From: Gemmatimonadota bacterium
GTDB taxonomy: Bacteria; Gemmatimonadota; Gemmatimonadetes; Longimicrobiales; Gaopeijiaceae
Reading direction: 5' to 3'
Assembly: GCA_028873815.1 (NCBI GenBank)
Contig: JAPPNN010000013.1
Location: 1-46,760, forward strand
Length of the DNA stretch: 46,760 bases
Shown here: piece by piece, positions 1 to 8,607 of the stretch
How the letters are laid out: every line of letters begins with the position of its first letter
Numbering within the stretch: the first letter of the stretch is position 1
Made by a program: the position numbers and the translations under genes
The notes under the pieces: model-generated
Databases searched by the model: none
Seen by the model: the letters and a program-made list of their open reading frames with translations, nothing else
What the model was told of the DNA's origin: nothing

Positions 1-30
1 CTCACCTCTCGCGCCTCTCCTGGTTCAGGC

Positions 31-1290
31 TCATCTCCGTATTGGAAAAGACTGATCCCCGAAGAGCGGAAAGGCGGCGCAAAGGTCGCCTGCGCGGTCC
101 CGTATCCGACCGATCAGCGATTCGTCAGCGGGACGATCGAGGATGTCCGCGATCCAGTCGGCGATCGTCTTCATCTCCGCCGGTCCCATCCCCCGGGTCG
201 TGAGCGCCGGTGTACCGATACGCAGGCCCGAAGTGACGAATGGCGACCGCCGTTCCCCTGGCACGGTGTTCTTGTTGACCGTGATTCCCGCACGCTCCAG
301 TGCCTGTTCGGCGTCCTTTCCCGTGAGCGCCCGGTCCCGCAGGTCCACCAGGATGAGGTGGTTGTCCGTACCGCCGGAAACCAGTTGCACGCCCCGCGCC
401 ATGACCTGGTCCGCCAGCGCGCGCGCGTTTTCCACGACCCGTCGCCCATAGTCCCTGAACCCCGGGGAAAGCGCTTCCCCGAGCGCGACCGCCTTCGACG
501 CGATGACGTGCATGAGGGGACCGCCCTGAATGAACGGGAAGACCATCCGGTCGATCGTGCCCGCGTGTTTTTCGCGGCACAGCAGGAGTCCGCCGCGAGG
601 GCCGCGGAGTGTCTTGTGCGTCGTTGTGGAAACGACGTCCGCGTGCGGGACGGGACTTGGGTGGTGCCCCCCCGCCACGAGGCCCGCGATGTGCGCGAGG
701 TCCGCGAGGTGAAAGGCGCCGACTTCCCGGGCAATGGCCCCGAACTTCTCGAAGTCGATCGTGCGCGGGTACGCCGACGCGCCGGTTACGATCAATCTCG
801 GACGCACTTTGAGCGCGGTGTCCCGCACCTGATCGTAGTCGATTCGTCCGTCCGTCCCGCGCACGCCATACGCCGATACCTCGAACAGGCGCCCGCTGAA
901 ATTGACGGGGGAGCCGTGGGTGAGGTGCCCGCCATGACTTAGGTTCATCCCGAGGATGCGGTCGCCTGGCTTCAGGAATGCGAAATAGGCGGCCATGTTG
1001 GCCTGGGCGCCCGAATGAGGCTGCACGTTCGCGTGGGCCGCGTGGAACAGTTGCGTCGCGCGTGAACGGGCCAGATCCTCGACCTGATCGGCGAACTCGC
1101 AGCCGCCGTAGTACCGCCTGCCCGGCAGGCCTTCCGCGTACTTGTGGGTAAAGACGGTGCCGAGCGCCTCGCGGACCGCGGGCGACACGAAGTTCTCGCT
1201 CGCGATCATCTCGAGCTGCGCCTTCTGCCGCGCCTCTTCCGCCAGTACCGCGCCGTGGACGACGGGATCCGCCCTGTCCAGTCGTTCCAT
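31..1290 (-). CDS. glyA: Serine hydroxymethyltransferase
   Basis: PLP enzyme that converts serine and tetrahydrofolate to glycine and 5,10-methylene-tetrahydrofolate in the cytoplasm, feeding one-carbon metabolism. The protein is 419 aa, the usual family length. The PLP-lysine motif [14 protein letters not shown] is clear (Lys about 226), preceded by [10 protein letters not shown] (Asp 197, His 200) and an early [10 protein letters not shown] segment. The open frame continues upstream to 1581, but that part lies inside the acyl-CoA dehydrogenase gene and does not resemble the family. I chose the ATG at 1290 because GGAAGG lies a few bases upstream; an in-frame ATG at 1320 is the alternative. 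It is the last complete gene of the rex-to-glyA run, 38 bases after the acyl-CoA dehydrogenase stop. Confidence 0.96.
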   Translation of the reverse strand: MERLDRADPVVHGAVLAEEARQKAQLEMIASENFVSPAVREALGTVFTHKYAEGLPGRRYYGGCEFADQVEDLARSRATQLFHAAHANVQPHSGAQANMAAYFAFLKPGDRILGMNLSHGGHLTHGSPVNFSGRLFEVSAYGVRGTDGRIDYDQVRDTALKVRPRLIVTGASAYPRTIDFEKFGAIAREVGAFHLADLAHIAGLVAGGHHPSPVPHADVVSTTTHKTLRGPRGGLLLCREKHAGTIDRMVFPFIQGGPLMHVIASKAVALGEALSPGFRDYGRRVVENARALADQVMARGVQLVSGGTDNHLILVDLRDRALTGKDAEQALERAGITVNKNTVPGERRSPFVTSGLRIGTPALTTRGMGPAEMKTIADWIADILDRPADESLIGRIRDRAGDLCAAFPLFGDQSFPIRR

Positions 1291-1328
1291 CCGTTCGCGC
1301 CCTTCCGTTGCCTTCAGCATCCCGCGAA

Positions 1329-2498
1329 CTACCCGCCGTCCGTGAGAGAGCGGCCGACCACGAAGCGGAGGATCTCGCTCGTGCCCTCGTAGATCTCGGT
1401 GCCCTTCGCGTCTCTCATGAGCTTTTCGACCGGAAACTCCCGCATGAAACCGTAACCGCCGAAGATACGCACCGCCTCCTCCGTGACCCAGCCCGCCGTC
1501 TCGCTGGCGAACAGCTTGGCCATCGCCGAACGGGCGGTAACCGGGAGACCGCCGTCGGTCAGGCGGTCGCGTTGCTCCCATGCGGCCGCGCCCTCCATGA
1601 ACAGGGCGCGGGACGCGGCGATCCTGGTCGCCATCACCGCCAGCTTGCTGCGAACCGCACCGAAGCTCGCGATCGGACGGCCGAACTGCCGCCGCTCCCT
1701 GGCGTACCGCACGGCGTGTTCAAGGGATGCCTGGGCGATTCCCACCGCTTGAGCGGCGATCCCCAACCGGCCCAGATCGAGCGCGCCGAGCGCATACCTG
1801 AGGCCGCTGCCGCGGTCGCCCACGAGTCGTCGATCCGTCACCCGGACACCGTCCAGCTCAACCCGGACCGTCTCGGATGCCCGCAGTCCCATGGTGGTTT
1901 CCCGCTCCCCGACCCTGTAGCCCTCGGCGGCGGTATCCAGCAGAAACGCGCCGATGGGCGTCTTCGCGCCACCGTCCTCACCCGTACGGGCGAAAGCGAC
2001 GACCAGATCAGCACGGGCACCGTTCGTCACCCACCGCTTGGCGCCCGTCAGGATCCAGCCGCCATTGTCGCCATTGTTCTCCCGGGCACGGGTCGCCATC
2101 GCGGCGGGATCGCTCCCCGCACCCGCCTCCGACAGCGCGAAGGCGGCAATCTTCTCGCCCGCAGCGAGCGCCGGAAGCCAGCGGGACTTCTGTTCTTCGG
2201 TGCCGTGGGTCAGCAGGATGTGGGGCACGGGGCCGTTCTGAATCGCAACCGTGAGCGCCAGCGCCGCATCGCCCCGCGCGATCTCCTCGAGCGCGACCAG
2301 GTAGGTGGGCACATCCAGTCCCAGCCCGCCGTGCTCGGGCGGCACCAGCATCCCCAGGAAGCCCAGCTCGGCCAGCTTGTCGAGGATCTCCCCGTCGAAG
2401 GCGCCCCGGCGGTCCCAGGCGGCCGCGTGCGGAATGATCTCGCCCTCCGCGAAGTCGCGCGCGAGTTGCCGGATCTCCCGTTGCTCGGAGGTCAGCAC
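1329..2498 (-). CDS. Acyl-CoA dehydrogenase
   Basis: FAD enzyme that introduces the alpha-beta double bond into acyl-CoA, passing electrons to ETF. It is 389 aa, typical of the short/medium-chain and butyryl-CoA dehydrogenase group. An FAD/substrate segment [12 protein letters not shown] is near residue 135, and the C-terminal motif EIYEGTSEI carries the expected catalytic glutamate (about Glu 371). The gene starts with GTG immediately after the TGA of the hydroxyacyl-CoA dehydrogenase gene (TGA then GTG, no gap), so the two are surely cotranscribed. With the thiolase and hydroxyacyl-CoA dehydrogenase upstream it forms three of the four steps of a four-carbon acyl-CoA cycle. No enoyl-CoA hydratase or ETF gene is in the window. 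Chain-length preference cannot be read from the sequence alone. Confidence 0.93.
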   Translation of the reverse strand: MLTSEQREIRQLARDFAEGEIIPHAAAWDRRGAFDGEILDKLAELGFLGMLVPPEHGGLGLDVPTYLVALEEIARGDAALALTVAIQNGPVPHILLTHGTEEQKSRWLPALAAGEKIAAFALSEAGAGSDPAAMATRARENNGDNGGWILTGAKRWVTNGARADLVVAFARTGEDGGAKTPIGAFLLDTAAEGYRVGERETTMGLRASETVRVELDGVRVTDRRLVGDRGSGLRYALGALDLGRLGIAAQAVGIAQASLEHAVRYARERRQFGRPIASFGAVRSKLAVMATRIAASRALFMEGAAAWEQRDRLTDGGLPVTARSAMAKLFASETAGWVTEEAVRIFGGYGFMREFPVEKLMRDAKGTEIYEGTSEILRFVVGRSLTDGG

Positions 2499-3356
2499 TC
2501 AGCTGTTCCCTTCGTAGCGATGGAAGCCCCGGCCGGCCTTCCGGCCCAGCCACCCCGCGGCGACGTACTGGCGCAGCAAGGGACACGGGCGGTAGCGATC
2601 GTCCCCCAGCTCGCGGTGCAGGACCTCCAGGATGTTCAGACAGGTGTCGAGACCGATCAGGTCGGCGAGCGCCAGGGGGCCCATGGGATGGTTCATGCCC
2701 AGCTTCATCACGGCGTCGATCGCTTCCGCCTGGGCGACCCCCTCCATGAGCGCGAAGACCGCCTCGTTGATCATCGGCGCGAGGATGCGGTTGGAGACGA
2801 ACCCCGGGAAGTCCCTGACTTCGACGGGCGTCTTTCCCAGCGCCCACGACAGCTCCATCACCGACTCCGTGGTCGCGTCCGCGGTCCTGAGGCCACGGAT
2901 GACTTCGACCAGTTGCATGATCGGAACCGGGTTCATGAAGTGCATCCCGATGACCTTCGCGGGGCGATCCGTGCAGGCCGCAATGGCCGTGATGGAGATC
3001 GACGAGGTGTTCGATGCCAGGATCGCGTGCTCGGGCGCCAACCGGTCCACGGCGGCGAAGATCTCGTACTTGAGCTGCGCGATTTCCGGAACCGCCTCGA
3101 TCACCAGGTCCGCTCGCGCCACGTCTTCGAGTTGTCCGGGCGCGACGCGGGCCAGGGCCTCTGCACGCTGAGGTCCGCTGATCCGTCCCTTGGCCACCTG
3201 CCGCTCGAGGTTGCGGGCCATCGTCGCGACCGCCCGGTCGAGGGCCCCCGCATCGGAGTCCACGAGTGTGACGTCCAGGCCCGCGAGCGCGGACACATGG
3301 GCGATACCGTTGCCCATCGTGCCCGCGCCGACGACGGCAACCCGATGCATGCTCAT
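2499..3356 (-). CDS. 3-hydroxybutyryl-CoA dehydrogenase
   Basis: NAD(P)-dependent enzyme interconverting acetoacetyl-CoA and 3-hydroxybutyryl-CoA, in short-chain beta-oxidation or its reverse. The 285-aa length fits the single-domain Hbd/PaaH family. The N-terminus MSMHRVAVVGAGTMGNGIAH is a textbook Rossmann GxGxxG fold. GMHFMNPVPIMQLVE follows in the middle, and GFVSNRILAPMINEA precedes the helical C-terminal domain. The ATG at 3356 overlaps the TGA of the CPBP gene by four bases (ATGA), which decides the start; an ATG two codons downstream is possible. The larger open frame upstream is a shadow of the CPBP gene. Confidence 0.95.
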   Translation of the reverse strand: MSMHRVAVVGAGTMGNGIAHVSALAGLDVTLVDSDAGALDRAVATMARNLERQVAKGRISGPQRAEALARVAPGQLEDVARADLVIEAVPEIAQLKYEIFAAVDRLAPEHAILASNTSSISITAIAACTDRPAKVIGMHFMNPVPIMQLVEVIRGLRTADATTESVMELSWALGKTPVEVRDFPGFVSNRILAPMINEAVFALMEGVAQAEAIDAVMKLGMNHPMGPLALADLIGLDTCLNILEVLHRELGDDRYRPCPLLRQYVAAGWLGRKAGRGFHRYEGNS

Positions 3357-4276
3357 GTGGCTTGTGCGGGGCGTTCGGACACGTCGGGCGAGGACGGCGC
3401 GGCCGCCGAAGCACCGGCCGAGATGGCGAGATACCGGGACCAGCGCGAACGGGGGATCTCCGTCCGCACCACAACCAGGATGGCGATGACCATCGCGACG
3501 GTTGCGGCCAGTCCCGCCTCCACGCCGAATTGCCCGCCCGTGACAAGGGGACTGCCGGCCCGGGTCACCTCGATGAGCGGCGCGTCCACGATCTCCAGCC
3601 CGCTGACGGGCAGGTCGGCGAGGAATCCCGTTCCGAGGTTCCAGCCCATGTGCACGCCGCTCGCCACCCAGAGGCTCCCGGTCTTGAGGCAGATCAATCC
3701 CAGCAGGAAACCGGCCAACACGATGTTGGCCAGCGCCAGCCCCCCGACGTTGGGATTCGCTCCGTGGAGGACGGCAAACATCAGCGAGGTCAGCACCAGC
3801 GCCGCGCCGCAGCCCCACCGGTCGGCCAGCACGCGAAGCGGATAGCCGCGGACCAGGATCTCCTCTCCCGTAGCCGCGACCAGGAGGATCAAAGCGGCCC
3901 AGAGCCCCGTCCCACCGTACTCGATCCACGTTCCGGCGTCCGGACCGTAGCGCAACCCGCCGACACCCACCGCGATCACGACCGCGGGAACCACGAAGGC
4001 GATTCCCAGAACGAGTCCCCGTCCGATCTCGCGCGCAAAGCCTGACCACGGCAACCCGATGACGTTCAGGCTGCGCCGTCCATCGAAGCGCAACACGATC
4101 ACGGTTGCCGCCAGGGCGACGACGAACATCGCGGTCCCCTCCACCGCGAGACTCGCGGTCCCGTCTCCAACCAGCGCCGCGAAGACGACCAGCAGCGCGA
4201 AGAACACACCCGCGAAGCCGGTCAGCCGCGTCAGGATGGGAAGGACCTCACTCCCCGCCGGCAGGAGACGAGGCAT
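3353..4276 (-). CDS. CPBP-family intramembrane metalloprotease
   Basis: Integral membrane protein of the CPBP (CAAX protease / bacteriocin-processing, Abi) family, 307 aa. The family signatures are present in order: GEEILVRG (Glu 138, Glu 139, Arg 143), FAVLHGANPNV (His 171) and GVHMGWNLG (His 209, Asn 213). These residues form the presumed metal-dependent active site within the membrane. About eight hydrophobic segments are visible, and the C-terminal tail is Ala/Pro/Ser-rich. The start at 4276 is five bases after the bioY stop. The substrate is unknown, and position between a biotin transporter and acyl-CoA genes gives no functional hint beyond cotranscription. Confidence 0.87.
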   Translation of the reverse strand: MPRLLPAGSEVLPILTRLTGFAGVFFALLVVFAALVGDGTASLAVEGTAMFVVALAATVIVLRFDGRRSLNVIGLPWSGFAREIGRGLVLGIAFVVPAVVIAVGVGGLRYGPDAGTWIEYGGTGLWAALILLVAATGEEILVRGYPLRVLADRWGCGAALVLTSLMFAVLHGANPNVGGLALANIVLAGFLLGLICLKTGSLWVASGVHMGWNLGTGFLADLPVSGLEIVDAPLIEVTRAGSPLVTGGQFGVEAGLAATVAMVIAILVVVRTEIPRSRWSRYLAISAGASAAAPSSPDVSERPAQAT

Positions 4277-4281
4277 CGGAG

Positions 4282-4896
4282 TCAGCGCAACAGACCCCGG
4301 GTCATCGCCTGCCGTATGACGACGAAAGCAATGGCGATCTTGATCAGGGCTCCGGGAAGGAACGGCTGGACACCGGCCATGAAGACCGCGCGGAGGTCCA
4401 TGTTCGTGACGACCGCAAGCCATGCGGCGCCCATCGCGAAGATGATCAGGGAACCCGCCACAAGCGCGCTCACGGTTCGCACCGTCCCGCGCTCTCTTCC
4501 GGCGATCCATCCCGTCAGGATCGCCGCCATCGGGAAGGCCATCAGGTAGCCTCCGGTAGCTCCGAAGATCCAGGGGAGCCCGGCCCCGCCGAACGCGAAC
4601 ACGGGAACCCCGGCGATTCCCAGGGCAAGATAGGTGAGCTGTGACGCGGCCCCCGCCACGGGTCCGAGCAGGGCTCCCGCAAGCAGCACGACCAGTGTCT
4701 GCAGTGTCATCGGCACCGGGGTGACGCCCAGCGGCACCGACAGGCGCGCGCTGAGCGCCGTGAGCAACGCAAAGAGGAGGACTGCCAACGGCACCGCGAT
4801 CGGACGAGGCCAGGAGCGAACGGCGGCCAACACCGCCAAGCCGCGCGGATTGGCTTCCGCGATCACGGGGCTGCTTGTCGCTTCGGATTGGATCAT
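4282..4896 (-). CDS. bioY: Biotin transporter BioY
   Basis: Substrate-binding S component of an energy-coupling-factor transporter for biotin, in the cytoplasmic membrane. It is 204 aa with about six hydrophobic helices. The BioY-type stretch SVPLGVTPVPMTLQTLVVLL lies near residues 52-71, followed by GALLGPVAGAASQLTYLALG and GVPVFAFGGAGLPWIFGATGGY. The roughly 28-residue N-terminus before the first helix is polar. No EcfA or EcfT gene is in the window, so it either shares a remote ECF module or works alone, as some BioY proteins do. Its place among acyl-CoA genes may reflect the use of biotin by acyl-CoA carboxylases, which is inference. Confidence 0.92.
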   Translation of the reverse strand: MIQSEATSSPVIAEANPRGLAVLAAVRSWPRPIAVPLAVLLFALLTALSARLSVPLGVTPVPMTLQTLVVLLAGALLGPVAGAASQLTYLALGIAGVPVFAFGGAGLPWIFGATGGYLMAFPMAAILTGWIAGRERGTVRTVSALVAGSLIIFAMGAAWLAVVTNMDLRAVFMAGVQPFLPGALIKIAIAFVVIRQAMTRGLLR

Positions 4897-4914
4897 GCGG
4901 GGTTCCTCTTCGGC

Positions 4915-6186
4915 TCAGTTCGCTCGTATCGACATGGCGACGGCGTTGCCGCCACCCAGGCAAAGCGTGGCAATGCCGGTCTCAATATCGTGGTCGGCCA
5001 TGTTCGACAACAGCGTGACCAGAATGCGCGCGCCCGAGGCTCCGATCGGATGACCCAGGGCCACGGCTCCGCCGCGGACGTTCAACCGCTCGGGATCGAT
5101 CGCAAGCTCGCGCATGTCCGCGATGGCCTGCACCGCGAAGGCTTCGTTCATTTCGACGAGGCCGTAGTCTCCTATTTCGGCGCGGTCCAGCTTCATCAGT
5201 TTCCGCACCGCGGTGACCGGGGCGAAGAAGAGGTCCCGCGGTTCCGTTCCGCCCGCCGCATACCCGGTGATAACGGCCCGGTAACGCAGTCCGTTGGCGT
5301 CCGCATATTCCCGGCTGGCCACCACCAGGGCCGAAGCGCCGTCGTTGAGCCCCGGCGCGTTGCCCGCCGTGACCACCAGTTTGTCCAGGCCCTCGGGAGC
5401 GTCGGACCGGAATACGGGACGCAGGCGGCCGAGGGCCTCCAGGGATGTGTCACGGCGCGGGCTTTCGTCGGTGTCCACCAGGGTCGTGCCACGGCGCGTC
5501 TCCACCGGCACCGGGACGATCTCCGGCAGGAATCCCCCGTCGTCGATCGCGGCCACAGCCTTCCTGTGCGAAGCAACCGAAAAGGCGTCCGCCTCACTAC
5601 GGCTGATGCCCGCCTTGGCGGCCGTGTACTCGGCGTGACCGCCCATGTGGCACTTCTCGAAGGCACACCACAGCCCGTCGTAGACGAGCCCGTCCTGTAC
5701 GGTGCGGTCGCCGAATTTGACCCCGCCGCGCATTCCCCGGAGGTAGTAGGGCACGTTGGACATCGACTCGAAGCCGCCAGCCACGACCAGCCGTGCGTCG
5801 CCGGCCTTGATCGCCTGGGCAGCCAGCATCACGGCCTTGAGTCCGGATCCGCACACCTTGTTCACGGTCACCGCCGGGACGGTCGCGGGAATGCCGCCGT
5901 GCACGGCCGCCTGCCGGGCCGGTGCCTGCCCCGAACCCGCGCTGACGACGTTGCCGAGGATCACTTCGTCGACCTCCGACTTGTCGATCCCCGCACGCAC
6001 GACAGCTTCACGCACGGCAACGGCGCCGAGTTCAGGCCCGGAGAGCGGACTCAGCCCTCCAAGAAACCGCCCGATGGGTGTACGGACGCCATCAAGAATG
6101 ACGGGTGTATGGGCCGCGTGGGCCAAATCGAAGTGCCTTGGTCGTGGGGTGAGCGGTTCGGACCGGCGCTCGGCCCGGGAAGTCAC
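4915..6186 (-). CDS. Acetyl-CoA acetyltransferase (thiolase)
   Basis: Thiolase condensing two acetyl-CoA, or cleaving beta-ketoacyl-CoA. The conserved core begins near VILDGVRTPIGRF (residue 29). The nucleophile lies in NKVCGSGLKAVM (Cys 112), the histidine in GHPIGASGARI (His 379) and the second cysteine in CLGGGNA (Cys 409), so the active site is complete. From the GTG at 6186 the protein is 423 aa, about 30 residues longer than usual, with no strong ribosome binding site. A TTG at about residue 21 with AAGG nine bases upstream would give a normal-length protein, so the true start is uncertain. The gene is 60 bases after the exonuclease stop and 18 before bioY. Confidence 0.94.
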   Translation of the reverse strand: MTSRAERRSEPLTPRPRHFDLAHAAHTPVILDGVRTPIGRFLGGLSPLSGPELGAVAVREAVVRAGIDKSEVDEVILGNVVSAGSGQAPARQAAVHGGIPATVPAVTVNKVCGSGLKAVMLAAQAIKAGDARLVVAGGFESMSNVPYYLRGMRGGVKFGDRTVQDGLVYDGLWCAFEKCHMGGHAEYTAAKAGISRSEADAFSVASHRKAVAAIDDGGFLPEIVPVPVETRRGTTLVDTDESPRRDTSLEALGRLRPVFRSDAPEGLDKLVVTAGNAPGLNDGASALVVASREYADANGLRYRAVITGYAAGGTEPRDLFFAPVTAVRKLMKLDRAEIGDYGLVEMNEAFAVQAIADMRELAIDPERLNVRGGAVALGHPIGASGARILVTLLSNMADHDIETGIATLCLGGGNAVAMSIRAN

Positions 6187-6246
6187 TGCGCGAATCGCCG
6201 CGGAAGGTCCCCCTCACATGCTCGGAGACGACTTCCGGGCCCTGAA

Positions 6247-7134
6247 TTATAGCGGAACCCGGCGCCCCGAAGCACCCGTTCGCGTCGATTTCCCTCGTGG
6301 TCGGGGCGGGCGGGCGAACAGATCGCCCTGCGTGCGCGCGCCTCGCGGCGGACGGTAGCGCCTGAGGGATCGGAGGTCGCCCACGCCCAGCTGCTCCGCG
6401 CGTTCCAGGAGCCGCAGCAGGATGCGCGCCGTCGCAAGCGCGTCACCGTGCGCGCGGTGGCGCTGGTGTATGGGGACATCGAAGAAGTCCGTCAGCGCGT
6501 CGAGGTTGCGACGACGCAGTTCGGGCACCAGGCGGCGGGCCAGGCTGATCGTGCAAAGTCGGTCGACCTCGGGAACGTCGCCCAGCGCGTCGCCCAGTTG
6601 CGCGCGCAGCCAGCCCCAGTCGAACCCGGCGTTGTGAGCCACGAAGACGCGTCCCGACACGCGCCGGAACACCTCGTCCGCGATCTCGTCGAAGGCCGGG
6701 GCCGCGGCAAGCATGCGGTCGGTGATCCCGGTGAGCGCGACTGTGTGGCGCGGCATCGAGCGCCCAGGATTCACCAGGGTCTGGAACTCGTCGACGATCC
6801 CCCCGTCCCTCACCTCGACGATGGCCACCTCCGTGATGCGGTGACCAGCCTCGTAACGGCCACCCGTCGTCTCCACATCCACGACCGCGTAGCACAACCT
6901 CGACAGGGGCGAGCCCGGCCGGCGTGCCCCGCTGCGAAGGCTCCAGACGCCCTCGCCGTCGACCACGAACCGCTCGTCGGCGCCCAGCAGCGCGAACACC
7001 GCGGCCGATGAGGCACCGGGATGGCCGTCCAGGCCGAGAACGCTGCGCGCGAGGTCGGCGGTCGGCACCGGCCCCCTCCGCAACTCCGCCCAGGCACTCT
7101 GCAGCAGCGTGCGGGACCGGGGCGCGCCGGTCAT
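6247..7134 (-). CDS. DEDDh 3'-5' exonuclease, DnaQ-like, with an N-terminal extra domain
   Basis: Cytoplasmic 3'-5' exonuclease of the DNA polymerase III epsilon / RNase T superfamily. All catalytic residues are visible: VVDVETTG (Asp 86, Glu 88), HNAGFDW (Asp 172) and HRAHGDA (His 226, Asp 231). Residues 1-78 form a separate module that looks like a small winged-helix domain (alternating helices, then FVVDGEGVWSL). The last 40 residues are basic and proline-rich, probably disordered. The ATG at 7134 overlaps the rex stop by four bases, so it is translationally coupled to rex. It may proofread or act in repair. It lacks a polymerase partner here and is not clearly the replicative dnaQ. Confidence 0.88.
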   Translation of the reverse strand: MTGAPRSRTLLQSAWAELRRGPVPTADLARSVLGLDGHPGASSAAVFALLGADERFVVDGEGVWSLRSGARRPGSPLSRLCYAVVDVETTGGRYEAGHRITEVAIVEVRDGGIVDEFQTLVNPGRSMPRHTVALTGITDRMLAAAPAFDEIADEVFRRVSGRVFVAHNAGFDWGWLRAQLGDALGDVPEVDRLCTISLARRLVPELRRRNLDALTDFFDVPIHQRHRAHGDALATARILLRLLERAEQLGVGDLRSLRRYRPPRGARTQGDLFARPPRPRGKSTRTGASGRRVPL

Positions 7135-7793
7135 CCCGTCCGGCGGGTCAGCGCGTGTGACAGGCTCTCGAGCTCGACCAGCATGCTCACGTTGCGGAGC
7201 GCCACGTCGTCCGGGAGGCGCAGCTGGGTCGGTGCGTAGTTGAGGATCGCCTTGATCCCCGCCGTGACCACGCGGTCCACGAGGCCCTGCGCGACGACGG
7301 CCGGTACCGCCACGATCACCAGGTCGATCGCGTCGTCACGCAACGCGCACTCGAGCTCGTCTTCGCCCCTGATCCGGATGTCGCCCAGGTGAGACCCTAC
7401 CTTGCAGGGATCGTTGTCAATCACGGTTGTGATGTTGAAGCCCCGTGCGCGAAATGGTTCGTATTCGAACAGGGCGGTTCCGATCCTCCCGGCACCGAGC
7501 AGGGCCACACGCCAGACCGAGTCGAGACCCAGAACTCCGCGAAGCACTCCGGTGAGCTCCGCGACCGAGTAGCCGAGCCCGCGCTTGCCGAAGGACCCGA
7601 GGTAGGAGAGGTCCTTGCGCACCTGCGCAGCGGTAGCACCGCCGCGCTCGGCCAACGCCTCGCTGGCAACGCTCGTGACGCCCGAGCGCCCGAAGTCCTC
7701 CAGAAAGCGGAGGTAAAGGGACAGGCGTCGAACCGTCGCGTCCGGAATCCTCTTTGTGAAATCGTTCACAAGCTGAACCTGACAAGGATGCAC
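7131..7793 (-). CDS. rex: Redox-sensing transcriptional repressor Rex
   Basis: Homodimeric NADH/NAD+ sensor that represses fermentative and respiratory genes until NADH rises. The N-terminal winged helix starts at IPDATVRRLSLYLRFLED and includes QVRKDLSYLGSFGKRGLGY, the DNA-recognition part. The Rossmann domain begins at VALLGAGRIGTAL and includes VIDNDPCKVG. The C-terminal swapped helix is ELESLSHALTRR. The longest frame starts at GTG 7793 (220 aa); a GTG at 7769 gives MNDFTKRIPDATV (212 aa) and matches family N-termini better. A perfect Rex operator overlaps this second start, so rex is probably autoregulated. Coding starts six bases after the ksgA stop and ends in an ATGA overlap with the exonuclease. 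Confidence 0.96.
   Translation of the reverse strand: MHPCQVQLVNDFTKRIPDATVRRLSLYLRFLEDFGRSGVTSVASEALAERGGATAAQVRKDLSYLGSFGKRGLGYSVAELTGVLRGVLGLDSVWRVALLGAGRIGTALFEYEPFRARGFNITTVIDNDPCKVGSHLGDIRIRGEDELECALRDDAIDLVIVAVPAVVAQGLVDRVVTAGIKAILNYAPTQLRLPDDVALRNVSMLVELESLSHALTRRTG
7754..7771. promoter_or_regulatory. Rex operator (ROP) on the rex translation start
   Basis: TTGTGAA-ATCG-TTCACAA is a perfect 18-bp palindrome with a 4-base spacer, identical to the published Rex operator consensus TTGTGAANNNNTTCACAA. It covers codons 8-14 of the longest rex frame and contains the GTG at 7769. Its position at the 5' edge of rex implies autorepression of rex and the genes after it. Confidence 0.9.
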
Positions 7794-7803
7794 GGCCTGT
7801 CAA
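7775..7803 (-). promoter_or_regulatory. Candidate rex promoter inside the end of ksgA
   Basis: A perfect TTGACA (7803-7798) overlaps the ksgA stop codon. Sixteen to seventeen bases on, CAGGTT preceded by TGT could serve as a weak extended -10. Transcription would begin close to 7770, on the Rex operator and almost at GTG 7769, giving a leaderless or nearly leaderless rex mRNA. The -10 match is poor, so this is a suggestion. Confidence 0.3.
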
Positions 7804-8603
7804 GCGGACAGGGCCATGCCCAGCTCCACGAACTCCTCTGGCGACAGTTGTTCCGGGCGTATCCTGGGCGACAGTCCCCGCTCTCCCAGCAACTCGTGAA
7901 CCGCCGCGCGCGGAATGTGCAGGTCCGGGTGGCGCGACAGAATCGTCCCGAGCTGCTTGCGACGCCACGAGAAGGCCGCGCGAGTGAGCACGCGGACCCG
8001 ATCCGCCTCGACCGCGGTGAGGCGCGGCGGCGAGCGGGGCGTCAGGCGCACCACCGCGCTGTCGACCCTCGGGACCGGGCGAAAGGCGGTTCGCGGCACC
8101 CTGCAGACCCGGGACGGGACTGCGTGAATGCCCACGCCCACGGAAAGGGCGCCGTACGTTCGGCTGCCCGGACCGGCGAGCATGCGAGCCGCAACCTCCG
8201 CCTGGACGGTCAGCACGATATCGGACGGATAGGGCAGGCGGAGCAGCCTGAAGACGATCGGCGTGGTGATGTTGTACGGTATGTTGCCCACCACCACGGT
8301 GCGCGCCCACTCGGATGCGAGCGCGGGAAGGTCCAGCGACAGGATGTCCCCATGCAGCACCTCCACGCGGGGGTTGTCTTCGTGCCGCGCCGCCAGCGCC
8401 GCTGCGAGTTCGTCGTCAAGTTCTACCGCCGTCAGCCGGACGCCGCGCCGCGCGAGGTGCTCCGTGAGCGCGCCCCTTCCCGGACCGATCTCAAGGACCG
8501 GCTCGTCCTCGCCCGCGCCGACCGCGGCCACGATCTTGCGCTGGAGGTTGGGGTCGACCAGGAAGTTCTGGCCCAGCGAGCGCTTCGGACGTCGCGAGCC
8601 CAT
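7800..8603 (-). CDS. ksgA: 16S rRNA dimethyladenosine transferase KsgA (RsmA)
   Basis: SAM-dependent enzyme that dimethylates the two adjacent adenines near the 3' end of 16S rRNA during 30S maturation. It is 267 aa, normal for the family. The opening KRSLGQNFLVDPNLQRKIV is typical; the SAM site VLEIGPGRGALT is at 36-47, and the catalytic motif NIPYNIT (family NLPYNIS) at 107-113. PRTAFRPVPRVDSAVV marks the C-terminal domain. The ATG at 8603 follows the inverted-repeat element at 8608-8784, so its transcription passes through that element or starts in it. Confidence 0.97.
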   Translation of the reverse strand: MGSRRPKRSLGQNFLVDPNLQRKIVAAVGAGEDEPVLEIGPGRGALTEHLARRGVRLTAVELDDELAAALAARHEDNPRVEVLHGDILSLDLPALASEWARTVVVGNIPYNITTPIVFRLLRLPYPSDIVLTVQAEVAARMLAGPGSRTYGALSVGVGIHAVPSRVCRVPRTAFRPVPRVDSAVVRLTPRSPPRLTAVEADRVRVLTRAAFSWRRKQLGTILSRHPDLHIPRAAVHELLGERGLSPRIRPEQLSPEEFVELGMALSA

Positions 8604-8607
8604 GGGC

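Noticed and set aside
1..30. Possible start of another gene left of glyA
   Set aside because: Thirty bases contain AGGAG-like sequence and a GTG on the minus strand, but too little is visible to support a gene.
1308..3845. An 845-codon plus-strand frame opposite acyl-CoA dehydrogenase and hbd
   Set aside because: The minus strand encodes two complete conserved enzymes across it; the plus product is low-complexity Arg/Gly/Pro.
4915..6186. Thiolase frameshift suspected from its long N-terminus
   Set aside because: The frame is continuous with all active-site residues; the extra residues more likely reflect a wrong start choice.
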